A stretch of 41,353 nt of DNA from Mesorhizobium sp. (GTDB lineage Bacteria; Pseudomonadota; Alphaproteobacteria; Rhizobiales; Rhizobiaceae): assembly GCA_004020315.1 (NCBI GenBank), contig SAQG01000046.1, forward strand, positions 1 to 41,353, written 5' to 3'. This document shows, piece after piece, positions 7,865-15,941 of the stretch. The translations under genes were made by a program, and so were the position numbers. The notes under the pieces were generated by a model. It did not search any database, had not been told where the DNA came from, and saw nothing but the letters and a program-made list of their open reading frames with translations. Numbering within the stretch: position 1 is the first letter of the stretch; each line of letters starts with the position of its first letter.

Positions 7865-8971
7865 ATGTTCAAATTCACGGGAAAAGTGCTTTCCCTTACG
7901 GCCGTCGCCCTGATGGCGACCTCTGCCATCTCGTCGGCGCAGTCCATGGATGAACTGGTCGCCGCTGCCAAGGCGGAAGGCCAGCTCACCACCATCGCGC
8001 TGCCGCACAGCTGGTGCGGCTATGGCGACGTCATCGCCGGCTTCAAGGCGAAATATCCGGAAATCACCATCAACGAGCTCAATCCCGATGCCGGCTCCGG
8101 CGACGAGATCGAGGCGATCAAGGCCAACAAGGACAATAAGGGCCCGCAGGCGCCTGACGTCATCGACGTCGGCCTGTCTTTTGGCCCGTCCGCCAAGGCA
8201 GACGGCCTGATCCAACCCTACAAGGTGTCGACCTGGGATACGATTCCTGACAGCGCCAAGGATGCCGATGGCTACTGGTACGGCGACTACTACGGCGTGC
8301 TCGCCTTCGGCGTGAATAAGGCCGTCGTGCAAAACTCACCACAGGACTGGGCTGACCTGCTGAAGCCGGAATATGCCAACTCGGTGGCGCTCGCCGGTGA
8401 CCCGCGCACCTCGAACAACGCCGTCATGTCGGTTTATGCCGCTGGCCTCGCGGCTGGCGGTACCGCCGGCCAGGACGCCGCCGCCAAGGGTCTGCAGTTC
8501 TTCAAGCAGCTCAACGATGCCGGCAACTTCGTGCCGGTCGACGGTGAAGCGGCAGCTGTCGCCCAGGGCACGACACCCATCGTGATGAACTGGGACTACA
8601 ACCTGCTCGCCATGCGCGACAAGATGGCCGGCAATCCGGAAATCGAGATCGTCGTGCCAAAGGGAGCGGTGATCGCAGGCGTCTACGTACAGGCGATCAG
8701 CGCCTATGCGCCGCATCCGAACGCCGCCAAGCTGTGGATGGAGTATCTCTATTCAGACGAAGGCCAGCTCGGCTGGCTGAAGGGCTACTGCCACCCGATC
8801 CGCTTCAATGACCTCGCCAAGAAGGGCGTGATCCCGAAGGAGATGCTGGACAAGCTGCCGGCTGCTGAGAACTACGAGAAAGCGATCTTCCCAACTTTGG
8901 AAGAACAGAACGCTGCCAAGAAGGAAATCAGCACGAACTGGGATGCCATCGTTGGCGCCGTCGTGAAGTAA
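7865..8971 (+). CDS. ABC transporter periplasmic substrate-binding protein (FbpA/PhnS/PotD-like)
   Basis: A 368-residue binding protein with a Sec signal peptide of about 26 residues (MFKFTGKVLSLTAVALMATS then AISSAQ). The rest has the two-lobe pattern of the bacterial extracellular solute-binding family that includes iron, polyamine and 2-aminoethylphosphonate receptors; WYGDYYGVLAFGVNK and the VMNWDYN segment match the usual hinge and ligand regions. AACGGAGAGAACACATG provides a clear ribosome site. A 242-bp gap separates it from the alcohol dehydrogenase and may hold its own promoter; only short hairpins are visible there. A 17-bp hairpin follows the stop. Ligand unknown; a small amine related to the upstream pathway is an inference. 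Confidence 0.88.
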   Translation: MFKFTGKVLSLTAVALMATSAISSAQSMDELVAAAKAEGQLTTIALPHSWCGYGDVIAGFKAKYPEITINELNPDAGSGDEIEAIKANKDNKGPQAPDVIDVGLSFGPSAKADGLIQPYKVSTWDTIPDSAKDADGYWYGDYYGVLAFGVNKAVVQNSPQDWADLLKPEYANSVALAGDPRTSNNAVMSVYAAGLAAGGTAGQDAAAKGLQFFKQLNDAGNFVPVDGEAAAVAQGTTPIVMNWDYNLLAMRDKMAGNPEIEIVVPKGAVIAGVYVQAISAYAPHPNAAKLWMEYLYSDEGQLGWLKGYCHPIRFNDLAKKGVIPKEMLDKLPAAENYEKAIFPTLEEQNAAKKEISTNWDAIVGAVVK

Positions 8972-8973
8972 TT

Positions 8974-9011
8974 CATAGGGCGCCGGGCGGTTCGCCGCCC
9001 GGCGCCCTATG
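8974..9011 (+). terminator. Perfect 17-bp intercistronic stem-loop
   Basis: CATAGGGCGCCGGGCGG and its exact complement flank a TTCG tetraloop, starting 2 nt after the binding-protein stop. There is no U tract. Such hairpins commonly protect the upstream mRNA so that binding protein exceeds permease, and that is the probable role here. Confidence 0.7.
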
Positions 9012-9028
9012 CCAACTTCGGGAATGCC

Positions 9029-9937
9029 ATGGCAGACTCCACAATGTCCCAGACAGCCAGCGTCAGCCCTGGCGCGCCGGAGATCAGTCGGCTTCGGCTG
9101 CCACTGCATTGGTTAGGCGTAACTCCGTTCTTCATTTTCGCACTGCTCTTTCTGATCTTGCCCACGGTAGGGCTGATCGCGGGCGCGTTCAAAAATGCAG
9201 CCGGCGAGTATACGCTCGACAACATCATAGCGTTGTCGCAACCCAAGCTCGCGGCGGCCTATTGGGTATCCATTCAGATCAGCTTTGTTTCTGCAGTCCT
9301 TGGCGCCTTGATCGGCCTGGCAATGGCGGTGGCAGTCGTTCGCGGAGGCTTGCCGCCGTGGTTACGCTCGGCGACCTTGACCTTCTCGGGCGTCGCCTCG
9401 AATTTCGCCGGCGTGCCGCTGGCATTCTCGTTCATCGCGACGCTAGGTCGCCTCGGAGTGGCGACGATCCTGTTGCGAGACATTTTCGGGATTAACATCT
9501 ATTCGCTCGGCTTCAGTATCTTTTCGTTTTGGGGCCTGATCCTCACCTACCTTTATTTCCAGATTCCATTGATGATCGTCATCATCACGCCGGCGGTCGA
9601 TGGGCTGAAGAAGGAGTGGGGCGAAGCTGCCGCCACGCTCGGCGCAACCAATTGGCAATATTGGCGCATGGTGGTCATCCCGGTCTTATGGCCGAGTTTT
9701 CTCGGTACGACGGTCCTCCTTTTTGCCAACGCGTTCGGAGCGGTCGCAACAGCCTATGCATTGACCGGGCCGTCACTCAACATCGTGCCCATCCAGCTGT
9801 TCGCGCAGATTCGCGGCGACGTGCTTTACAATCCGAATCTGGGCTACGCGCTTGCATTCGGCATGATAGTCATCACCGGCTTGGCCAATCTCTTCTATAT
9901 CTTGTTCCAGCGGCGAGCCGAACGGTGGCTGAAATGA
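9029..9937 (+). CDS. ABC transporter permease (PotB/PhnU-like)
   Basis: A 302-residue inner-membrane protein with about six hydrophobic segments. The cytoplasmic EAA loop that contacts the ATPase reads EWGEAAATLGATNWQYWRMV (about residues 192-211). The N-terminal tail of roughly 27 residues before the first helix is long, and the ribosome site before the ATG at 9029 is weak; an in-frame ATG six codons later is an alternative. Its stop overlaps the next permease start (ATGA), showing translational coupling. Confidence 0.88.
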   Translation: MADSTMSQTASVSPGAPEISRLRLPLHWLGVTPFFIFALLFLILPTVGLIAGAFKNAAGEYTLDNIIALSQPKLAAAYWVSIQISFVSAVLGALIGLAMAVAVVRGGLPPWLRSATLTFSGVASNFAGVPLAFSFIATLGRLGVATILLRDIFGINIYSLGFSIFSFWGLILTYLYFQIPLMIVIITPAVDGLKKEWGEAAATLGATNWQYWRMVVIPVLWPSFLGTTVLLFANAFGAVATAYALTGPSLNIVPIQLFAQIRGDVLYNPNLGYALAFGMIVITGLANLFYILFQRRAERWLK

Positions 9938-10728
9938 AGCAAGGCAACCGCTTTTGGGCTTGGCTCGTTTTTGGCGTGGGGACCACCTATTTTGTCCTGC
10001 CGCTTGTGGCGACCTTTGAATTCTCGTTGCGTAAGCGGCGCGGGGAATATTCCTTTGACGCCTATCGCTCGGTCTTCGGAGATCCGAATTTCCAGGCGAC
10101 ATTTACCTATTCCGTCGTTGTGGCGGTCTTTACCATTCTTTTGGGCGTGCTCCTCGTTGTCCCGACGGCCTACTGGATACGGCTGCGGCTGCCGCATCTG
10201 CGGCCGGTCGTAGAGTTCATCACCCTGCTGCCGCTGGTCATTCCCGCCATCGTCATCGTCTTCGGCTACATCAGAATGTTCGGTTCGAATTCGGCGTTGC
10301 CTTTTCTGGCGACAGCACGCGGCGCCGATGCTCTGCTGGTCATCGGCTATGCAGTGCTGGCGCTGCCTTATATGTACCGGGCGGTCGATACCGGTCTCAG
10401 GACCATCGACGTCAGAACGCTCACCGAAGCCGCACAAATCCTCGGCGCCGGCTGGACCATCATCATCGCCCGCATCATCCTGCCGAACGTGCTGATCGCC
10501 GTCCTGTCCGGCGCGTTCCTGAGTTTTGCCATCGTCATCGGCGAGTTCACCATGGCCTCGCTGCTGAATCGCCCGGCCTTCGGCCCCTATCTGCAAAATA
10601 TCGGCGCCAACAGCGCCTATGAGCCGTCGGCACTTGCGCTCATTTCGTTCGCCATCACTTGGGGCTGCATGTCGCTGATCCAGATCCTGTCGCGTTTTGC
10701 GCCGAGATCGGCGAACCGGCCAAACTGA
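9934..10728 (+). CDS. ABC transporter permease (PotC/PhnV-like)
   Basis: A 264-residue inner-membrane permease with about six hydrophobic segments and the EAA loop LTEAAQILGAGWTIIIARII. The start at 9934 is set by the ATGA overlap with the preceding permease and by the first hydrophobic helix beginning a few residues later. The frame stays open far upstream inside the previous gene, but that part is out of frame with real protein. It forms the second half of the heterodimeric channel. Confidence 0.9.
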   Translation: MKQGNRFWAWLVFGVGTTYFVLPLVATFEFSLRKRRGEYSFDAYRSVFGDPNFQATFTYSVVVAVFTILLGVLLVVPTAYWIRLRLPHLRPVVEFITLLPLVIPAIVIVFGYIRMFGSNSALPFLATARGADALLVIGYAVLALPYMYRAVDTGLRTIDVRTLTEAAQILGAGWTIIIARIILPNVLIAVLSGAFLSFAIVIGEFTMASLLNRPAFGPYLQNIGANSAYEPSALALISFAITWGCMSLIQILSRFAPRSANRPN

Positions 10729-10755
10729 TCGAAAAATACTGACCGAAAGAAAGCC

Positions 10756-11820
10756 ATGGCCGAGCCATTCCTCTCCATCCAGCAGGTTCAAAAAGCCTTC
10801 GGCGCCACCACCGTCGTCCAGGATTTCAACCTCGACGTCGAGCCGGGCGAGTTCGTCTCCTTCCTTGGGCCATCGGGCTGCGGCAAGACGACGGTGCTGC
10901 GCATGGTCGCCGGCTTCGAGGAGCCGAGTGCCGGCAAGATCCTGGTGGCCGGCAAGGACATCACCCGGCTCAAGCCCAACCAGCGCAATGTCGGCATGGT
11001 GTTCCAGGCCTACGCGCTGTTTCCGAACCTGACCGTGGCGCAGAACATCGGCTTCGGACTGAAGGTCGCGGGCATGCCAAAGGCCGACGCCGACAGGCGC
11101 GTTGCCGAGATGCTCGACCTCATCAAGCTGCCTCAGATGGGCGACCGCTATCCCTATCAGCTCTCCGGCGGCCAGCAGCAGCGTATCGCGCTGGCGCGGG
11201 CCATCGCGCCGAAGCCGAAACTCTTGCTGCTCGACGAGCCGTTGTCGGCGCTCGACGCCAAGGTGCGCGTGTCGCTGCGCGAGGAAATCCGCTCGATCCA
11301 GAAGAAGCTCGGCATTACCACCGTCTTCGTAACCCACGACCAGGAAGAGGCGCTGTCGATCTCCGACCGCATCGCCGTCATGTATGGCGGCAAGGCGGAG
11401 CAGGTCGGCACGCCGTTCGAGATCTATAACCGGCCGGCGACCAAGTTCGTCGCCAATTTCGTCGGCACGCTGAACGTGCTCGAAGGCACCGTCACCGACG
11501 CGGCGTCGGGCAAGGTGCGCGTCAATTCGCAAGAGGTCTCGCTGCAGGGAAAGCTAAACGGCTCCAAGTCCGGCGACACGCTGTCCCTGGCGCTGCGGCC
11601 CGAGGCGATTTCGCTCGGCCGCCATCCCGGCCGCGACTCCAGTCTTTCGGGCGAGATCACCGAAGTGCATTTCCTCGGCTCGGTCATCCGGGTTCGCGTC
11701 GGCATCGGCGGCAGCACGGTATCGCTCGACACGTTCAACAGCCCGGCCTCCCCGCCGCCCGCTGTCGGCGAAAAGGCCGAGATTTCCTTCTCGTCGGGCG
11801 ACATGCTGGTGTTGCATTAA
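10756..11820 (+). CDS. ABC transporter ATP-binding protein (PotA/FbpC-like)
   Basis: A 354-residue ATPase. Walker A GPSGCGKTT (residues 38-46), Q-loop in VFQAYALFP, signature LSGGQQQR (136-143), Walker B LLLLDEP (156-162) and switch His194 are all intact. The C-terminal 110 residues form a TOBE_2-type regulatory domain, typical of importers for polyamines, iron or aminophosphonates. It is the last gene of the transporter set, 27 bp after the second permease. Confidence 0.93.
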   Translation: MAEPFLSIQQVQKAFGATTVVQDFNLDVEPGEFVSFLGPSGCGKTTVLRMVAGFEEPSAGKILVAGKDITRLKPNQRNVGMVFQAYALFPNLTVAQNIGFGLKVAGMPKADADRRVAEMLDLIKLPQMGDRYPYQLSGGQQQRIALARAIAPKPKLLLLDEPLSALDAKVRVSLREEIRSIQKKLGITTVFVTHDQEEALSISDRIAVMYGGKAEQVGTPFEIYNRPATKFVANFVGTLNVLEGTVTDAASGKVRVNSQEVSLQGKLNGSKSGDTLSLALRPEAISLGRHPGRDSSLSGEITEVHFLGSVIRVRVGIGGSTVSLDTFNSPASPPPAVGEKAEISFSSGDMLVLH

Positions 11821-11851
11821 AAGCGGCAGAAACCGGGATTGGATCGCCGAT

Positions 11852-12396
11852 CTATTCGGCGGGGCAACGGCCCCAAATGAACGGCATTCCGAGGTCGAAA
11901 TCGACCTCAAGCAGGGTATTGGGTGTCATCATCAGCAATGCACTCGTCCCATTGGCATTTCTCAGAATTTGTTTGCCGTTTCCCCCTAACGTCCCGAGGA
12001 CTTCCATTTGCTGTTGGATGTTCCATCGGTAGTTGTAGGACATTCCCGTTTGAAAATATACTCTTTGTGGATCGCCTGCTTCGCCCGGGGAACGATGGGC
12101 GCGATGATTTCGAAGGAATCGGTCAATTTTTTGAAAGACTCTCCATAATTAAGACAGTATTTCTTCATACTGTCTTCGCTGGTCAGATCGGAATATCCAA
12201 GGTCAACCCATTTCCCTTCTATGATGGAGAGCAATCTCTCATTCGTCTGCTGCGCCCAGAGTCCCATCCCTGGGTCCGGTCTCGAGGTTCCCAAAAGTTT
12301 GATCTTTGCCGCCAGCAATTCGTCGTATAGCGCGGAAGCGCTAGCCATCGGCGAGAGCAGTATCAATGCGCACAGAGTTGCGAACAATCTCAGCAT
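11852..12396 (-). pseudogene. Secreted hypothetical protein, frameshifted
   Basis: From 12396 leftward a frame encodes a signal peptide (MLRLFATLCALILLSPMASA) and about 80 plausible residues, then degenerates into Ser/Thr/Lys-rich sequence and stops at 11986. A second frame, open from about 12120 to a stop at 11852, carries natural-looking sequence (RVYFQTGMSYNYRWNIQQQM ... NGTSALLMMTPNTLLEVDF). Joining the two gives a roughly 180-residue secreted protein, so a single indel between about 12040 and 12120 best explains the data. A sequencing error or programmed frameshifting cannot be excluded. No family was recognised; a cysteine pair and the signal sequence suggest a periplasmic or exported product. 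Confidence 0.6.
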
Positions 12397-12539
12397 GGGA
12401 GCTCCTCGATCAGCCCACTGTCAGACATGACTTTGGCGGTCAGTAATAAACGACTGCTGTTTTTTCAAGGTCAAGGCTGATTGTCTGGCCAGTTGATACC
12501 AAGCAAAAGTTCTTACCAGCCCGGTATGCTGGCCTGGCC

Positions 12540-13166
12540 TCAAGCCGGCGGGATGAAAGGCTGCGAGATCGCCTGAAAGACAGGCAGTGCTTCCATCCGT
12601 TCGGCATGGGCGCCGAGCGCCGGGAAGGCAGCGTGCGAAGCCAAGCAGGGATGCGCCTCGCCAAGGAAGCGGAGCACGGCGGCAACCGCGATGTCGGCGT
12701 GACCTATGCGATCGCCGAACCAGTAGGTTTCAGGCCTTGTGCTGCGATCGGCTTCCAGTACAGCCATCACGCCTTCTATCTGCTTGCGGCAGCGCTCGAC
12801 CCAGAGGTCGGAGACCGGCTGGTGCAGTAGCTTCTCGTAGAACAGGCTGACCGCCTTGTCGCCCAGCCCGGTTGCCAAGGCGGCGATCTTCAGCGCTTGG
12901 CGACGCGCCGGCTCGTCGGTCGGAAACATCCTGCGATCGGCCGCTACAAGGCTGTCCAGATGGTCCAGCATGGCGTGGCTTTCGATCAGCACCTCGCCAT
13001 CGTCCAGCACCAGGGTTGGCACGCGCGTCAATGGATTATAGGGCCTGATCTTGTCCGCATCGCTGAAAGTCGACCAGGGACGATGTTCAAACGGCAGGTT
13101 GTACAGGGTCAGGGCAATGCCGACGCGACGGACGAAGGGCGAGTCATATTGGCCGATGAGGATCAT
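12540..13166 (-). CDS. Glutathione S-transferase family protein
   Basis: A 208-residue cytosolic GST. The thioredoxin-like N-terminal domain starts MILIGQYDSPFVRRVGIAL; the cis-proline (RVPTLVLDDGEVLIESHAML, about residues 48-67) and the Glu-Ser that binds the glutathione gamma-glutamyl group are present. The alpha-helical C-terminal domain follows with WFGDRIGHADIAVAAV, the conserved N-capping-box region. It conjugates or reduces unknown electrophiles. It is divergent from the antiporter gene at 13309, with no partner gene. Confidence 0.9.
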   Translation of the reverse strand: MILIGQYDSPFVRRVGIALTLYNLPFEHRPWSTFSDADKIRPYNPLTRVPTLVLDDGEVLIESHAMLDHLDSLVAADRRMFPTDEPARRQALKIAALATGLGDKAVSLFYEKLLHQPVSDLWVERCRKQIEGVMAVLEADRSTRPETYWFGDRIGHADIAVAAVLRFLGEAHPCLASHAAFPALGAHAERMEALPVFQAISQPFIPPA

Positions 13167-13199
13167 GACCCAAGCTTATACGCAGACAACCGCCTCAAT

Positions 13200-13233
13200 G
13201 CATACTGCCAAGTCACGGCATACTGCCAAGTCA
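13200..13233. repeat. Tandem direct repeat between GST and antiporter genes
   Basis: GCATACTGCCAAGTCA occurs at 13200-13215 and again, identical, at 13218-13233, with a 2-nt spacer. The 18-bp period and the position in the 142-bp divergent intergenic region suggest either a slippage duplication or a pair of regulator sites. Confidence 0.65.
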
Positions 13234-13308
13234 GGGCACCACGGCCAATCAACAGCAGCTTATGGTTTTGCCACTGCCAATAATCGCGCTTCGCCGCTAC
13301 GATAAGGC

Positions 13309-14859
13309 ATGGCGCTTTTTGAGCTGACCCTTGTTCTCCTGCTGATCGCCGTTGCGTTGACAGCGCTGTCGCGGCGTCTTCAGATCCCCTATCCCTCGTT
13401 GCTGGCGTTGGCAGGCGTAGGCATCGCCTTCCTGCCGTTTGCGCCGACCATCGAGATCGATCCCGAACTGGCGCTCGCTTTGTTCATCGCGCCGGTGCTT
13501 CTTGACGCAGCTTACGACACCTCGCTGCGCGACCTCAATCGCTACAGGCTGCCGCTTGTCTTGCTGGCGCTTGGCGCCGTCGTTTTCACCACTGCGACCG
13601 TCGCGCTCGTCGGATGGACAATGGCCGACCTGCCGATCGCTGCGGCTATTGCCCTTGGCGCGATCGTGGCGCCGCCCGATGCCGTCGCGGCGTCGGCCGT
13701 GCTAGGACAGTTCAAGGTGCCGCACCGCATCACCGCGATCCTGCAAGGTGAAAGCCTGCTCAACGACGCCACCGCACTCCTGATCTACCGCATGGCGGTT
13801 TCGGCCGCTGCCGGCTCCATCCTGCTGAGCAGCGCGGTTCCGGTGATCCTGCTATCGACGGTCGGCAGCCTTGCCGCTGGTTATGTGCTCGGCCGATTGT
13901 CGCTCGCCACGCTCAGCCGGATCGAGGACCCGGCGAGCGGCACTGTGGTGCAATTTGCCGGAACGTTCGGCGTCTGGATCCTGGCCGACAGCATCGGGCT
14001 CTCCGCGATTATTACGATCGTAGTCTATGCCATGACCATCGCGCGTACCGCGCCACGCCGCATGCCGGCTAGAAATCGCGTCAGCTCCTACTCGGTCTGG
14101 GAGACGGCGGTGTTCGTGCTCAATGTGCTGGCCTTCGTCCTGATGGGACTTCAGGCACGATTGATCGTCGGCCGGCTGGCCGAGCAGGGGCAGGTCGAAG
14201 CGTTCGTGTTTGCCGCAACCGTTCTGGCTGTCGTCATCGTCTCGCGTCTCGTCTGGGTGCTGGGATGCGGCGCGATCATGAGGTGGCTTGCCAGCTTCGG
14301 CGACGTGGAACGGCAGGCCGAAGCCCCGTCGTTCCGCGGCGGCGTGCTGATCGGCTGGTGCGGCATGCGCGGCCTGGTCACCCTTGCGGCAGCGTTTGCC
14401 TTGCCGGCTGACTTTCCCGGCCGCGACCCGATCGTGCTCGCCGCGTTCTCAGTCGTGCTCGGCACCTTGGTGCTGCAAGGCATCAGCCTGAGGCCGCTGC
14501 TGCGCCTGCTTCATCTCGATCCTGACGAAACTGTCGACCGCGAGGTCGCGCAGGCACGCGTCGCCATCATGCAGGCAGCGCTGGACGTGTTGAGCGGCAA
14601 GACGTCGAATGCCGCGGCCGTGGTCCGTGAGCAATTTGCCGCGCAGCGCACGATCGCGGAAAATCCTGACGACGCCCAGGCTGCAACCGAGTACGACAGG
14701 TTGCGTCTCTATGCCATCAAGAGCCAGCGCGATGCGTTGGAAAAGCTGCGTATCGACGGCACGATCGGCGACGAAGCGTATCATCGCCTGGAGGAGGAAA
14801 TCGACTGGTCGGAATTGGCCGCTTCTCCGCCAGGACGTTTCCAGCCGCTGACGACTTAG
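13309..14859 (+). CDS. CPA1-family sodium/proton antiporter
   Basis: A 516-residue membrane protein with about 12 hydrophobic segments and a hydrophilic C-terminal tail of roughly 110 residues. The transport core signatures are clear: ALGAIVAPPDAVAASAVLGQ and ILQGESLLNDATALLIYR contain the conserved acidic pair regions of NhaP/NHE-type exchangers, and GWCGMRGLVTLAAA is the late arginine-bearing helix. It exchanges cytoplasmic sodium or potassium for protons. The cytosolic tail is rich in charged residues and probably regulatory. It stands alone. Confidence 0.92.
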   Translation: MALFELTLVLLLIAVALTALSRRLQIPYPSLLALAGVGIAFLPFAPTIEIDPELALALFIAPVLLDAAYDTSLRDLNRYRLPLVLLALGAVVFTTATVALVGWTMADLPIAAAIALGAIVAPPDAVAASAVLGQFKVPHRITAILQGESLLNDATALLIYRMAVSAAAGSILLSSAVPVILLSTVGSLAAGYVLGRLSLATLSRIEDPASGTVVQFAGTFGVWILADSIGLSAIITIVVYAMTIARTAPRRMPARNRVSSYSVWETAVFVLNVLAFVLMGLQARLIVGRLAEQGQVEAFVFAATVLAVVIVSRLVWVLGCGAIMRWLASFGDVERQAEAPSFRGGVLIGWCGMRGLVTLAAAFALPADFPGRDPIVLAAFSVVLGTLVLQGISLRPLLRLLHLDPDETVDREVAQARVAIMQAALDVLSGKTSNAAAVVREQFAAQRTIAENPDDAQAATEYDRLRLYAIKSQRDALEKLRIDGTIGDEAYHRLEEEIDWSELAASPPGRFQPLTT

Positions 14860-14872
14860 AGTTTTTTTGTTT

Positions 14873-14920
14873 GAGTATCGGATTTTCCCAAAACCGGTAC
14901 CCACTTTTGGGTCGATGCTC
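14873..14920. repeat. Rhizobiales-type intergenic palindromic repeat
   Basis: A 48-bp imperfect palindrome runs from GAGTATCGGATTTTCCCAAA to ACTTTTGGGTCGATGCTC, with ACCGGTACC near its centre. Palindromes of this kind, starting and ending in GAGCAT.../...ATGCTC, are scattered through Mesorhizobium and related genomes. The element sits in the 160-bp gap after the antiporter gene, next to a T-rich stretch (14861-14872), and may also act as its terminator. Confidence 0.75.
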
Positions 14921-15019
14921 TAGCCGCGCGCTGTCTGGCCCAAGCTCTCTCCATCCGGCTGCACATTGCAGCCGGTCCGCCCAACCGCTACTGCCATCAG
15001 GAAATTGAGCCGGATAAGC

Positions 15020-15934
15020 ATGAAGCTGGTCAGTTACAACATCCAGTACGGCTTCGGCGGCGACGGCCGCTACGATCTCGCGCGCTGTGCTAAGATCGTC
15101 GCCGGGGCCGACATCATCGCGCTGCAGGAGGTGGAGCGGCACTGGCTGCGTACTAACGAGGACGACCAGTCGGAAATCCTTTCGCGGCTGCTTCCTAATT
15201 ATCACTGGGTCTACGGGCCTGCCTTTGACATGGACGCGAGCGAGCGGCGCGACGGCCGCATCGTCAACCGGCGGCGGCAATTCGGCACCATGGTCCTGTC
15301 CAAGCTGCCGATCGTCTGGTCGCGCCTGCACACGCTGCCGCTGCGCCGAACGGTGCGTCCGCTCAACACCCGCAATGCGGCGCTCGAATGCATGATCCGT
15401 GCCCCTGCCGGTCCGGTGCGGGTGCTGTCGCTGCATCTCGCGCATATCGCCGCCGAAGAGCGGCTGGAGCAGATCGATTACCTGCTCGCCGAGCATCGCC
15501 GGGCGCCGTCCGACGGCGGCCCGTGGAGCGGCGCCGATGACGAACCCGAGCGCAACTGGAGTAATGGCGAGCCGGAGCCGGAAAACCCGCTGGCGGCGAT
15601 CTGGATGGGCGATTTCAACATGGAGCCGGGCAGCGCCGAGTACCGGCGCATCGTCGGCAGCACGCCGTACCATCGCGGTGCTGCCTATTTCGACGGTTTT
15701 GTCGATGCCGCCGCCGTCGCCAGCGAACCGACGGCGGATTTCCACACCCATGTGAAGAAGATCGACGGCAGGCCGACGAAGCGACGGCTCGACCACTGCT
15801 TCGTCGGCGGAATGTTGGCAGGACGGGTGCGCTCGGTCAGTGCCGATATAGACGAAGTCGCCTCGGACCATTTTCCGCTGCGGGTCGACATCGACCTGGA
15901 AACGCCGTTCACGACGGGAGCCGGAGGCGGATGA
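15020..15934 (+). CDS. Endonuclease/exonuclease/phosphatase (EEP) family hydrolase
   Basis: A 304-residue EEP-fold metalloenzyme. Conserved elements are SYNIQYG (Asn8 region), IALQEVER with the metal-binding Glu, HLAHIAAEERLEQID, WMGDFNMEPGS, RRLDHCFV and the terminal SDHFPLRVDI. These match the four catalytic blocks of DNase I/AP endonuclease/phosphoesterase enzymes. The start at MKLVSYNIQ was chosen because the family core begins at once; upstream in-frame ATG at 14966 would add 18 residues reading into the intergenic palindrome region. Substrate unknown (phospholipid, nucleic acid or phosphomonoester). It ends 7 bp before the EamA gene, probably one transcript. Confidence 0.88.
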   Translation: MKLVSYNIQYGFGGDGRYDLARCAKIVAGADIIALQEVERHWLRTNEDDQSEILSRLLPNYHWVYGPAFDMDASERRDGRIVNRRRQFGTMVLSKLPIVWSRLHTLPLRRTVRPLNTRNAALECMIRAPAGPVRVLSLHLAHIAAEERLEQIDYLLAEHRRAPSDGGPWSGADDEPERNWSNGEPEPENPLAAIWMGDFNMEPGSAEYRRIVGSTPYHRGAAYFDGFVDAAAVASEPTADFHTHVKKIDGRPTKRRLDHCFVGGMLAGRVRSVSADIDEVASDHFPLRVDIDLETPFTTGAGGG

Positions 15935-15941
15935 GCCGCCG

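Noticed and set aside
9529..9933. N-terminal extension of the second ABC permease frame
   Set aside because: It overlaps the first permease in another frame; the ATGA junction at 9934 gives the proper start.
9895..11532. Leftward open frame of 545 codons
   Set aside because: Shadow of the permease and ATPase genes; composition typical of antisense high-GC frames.
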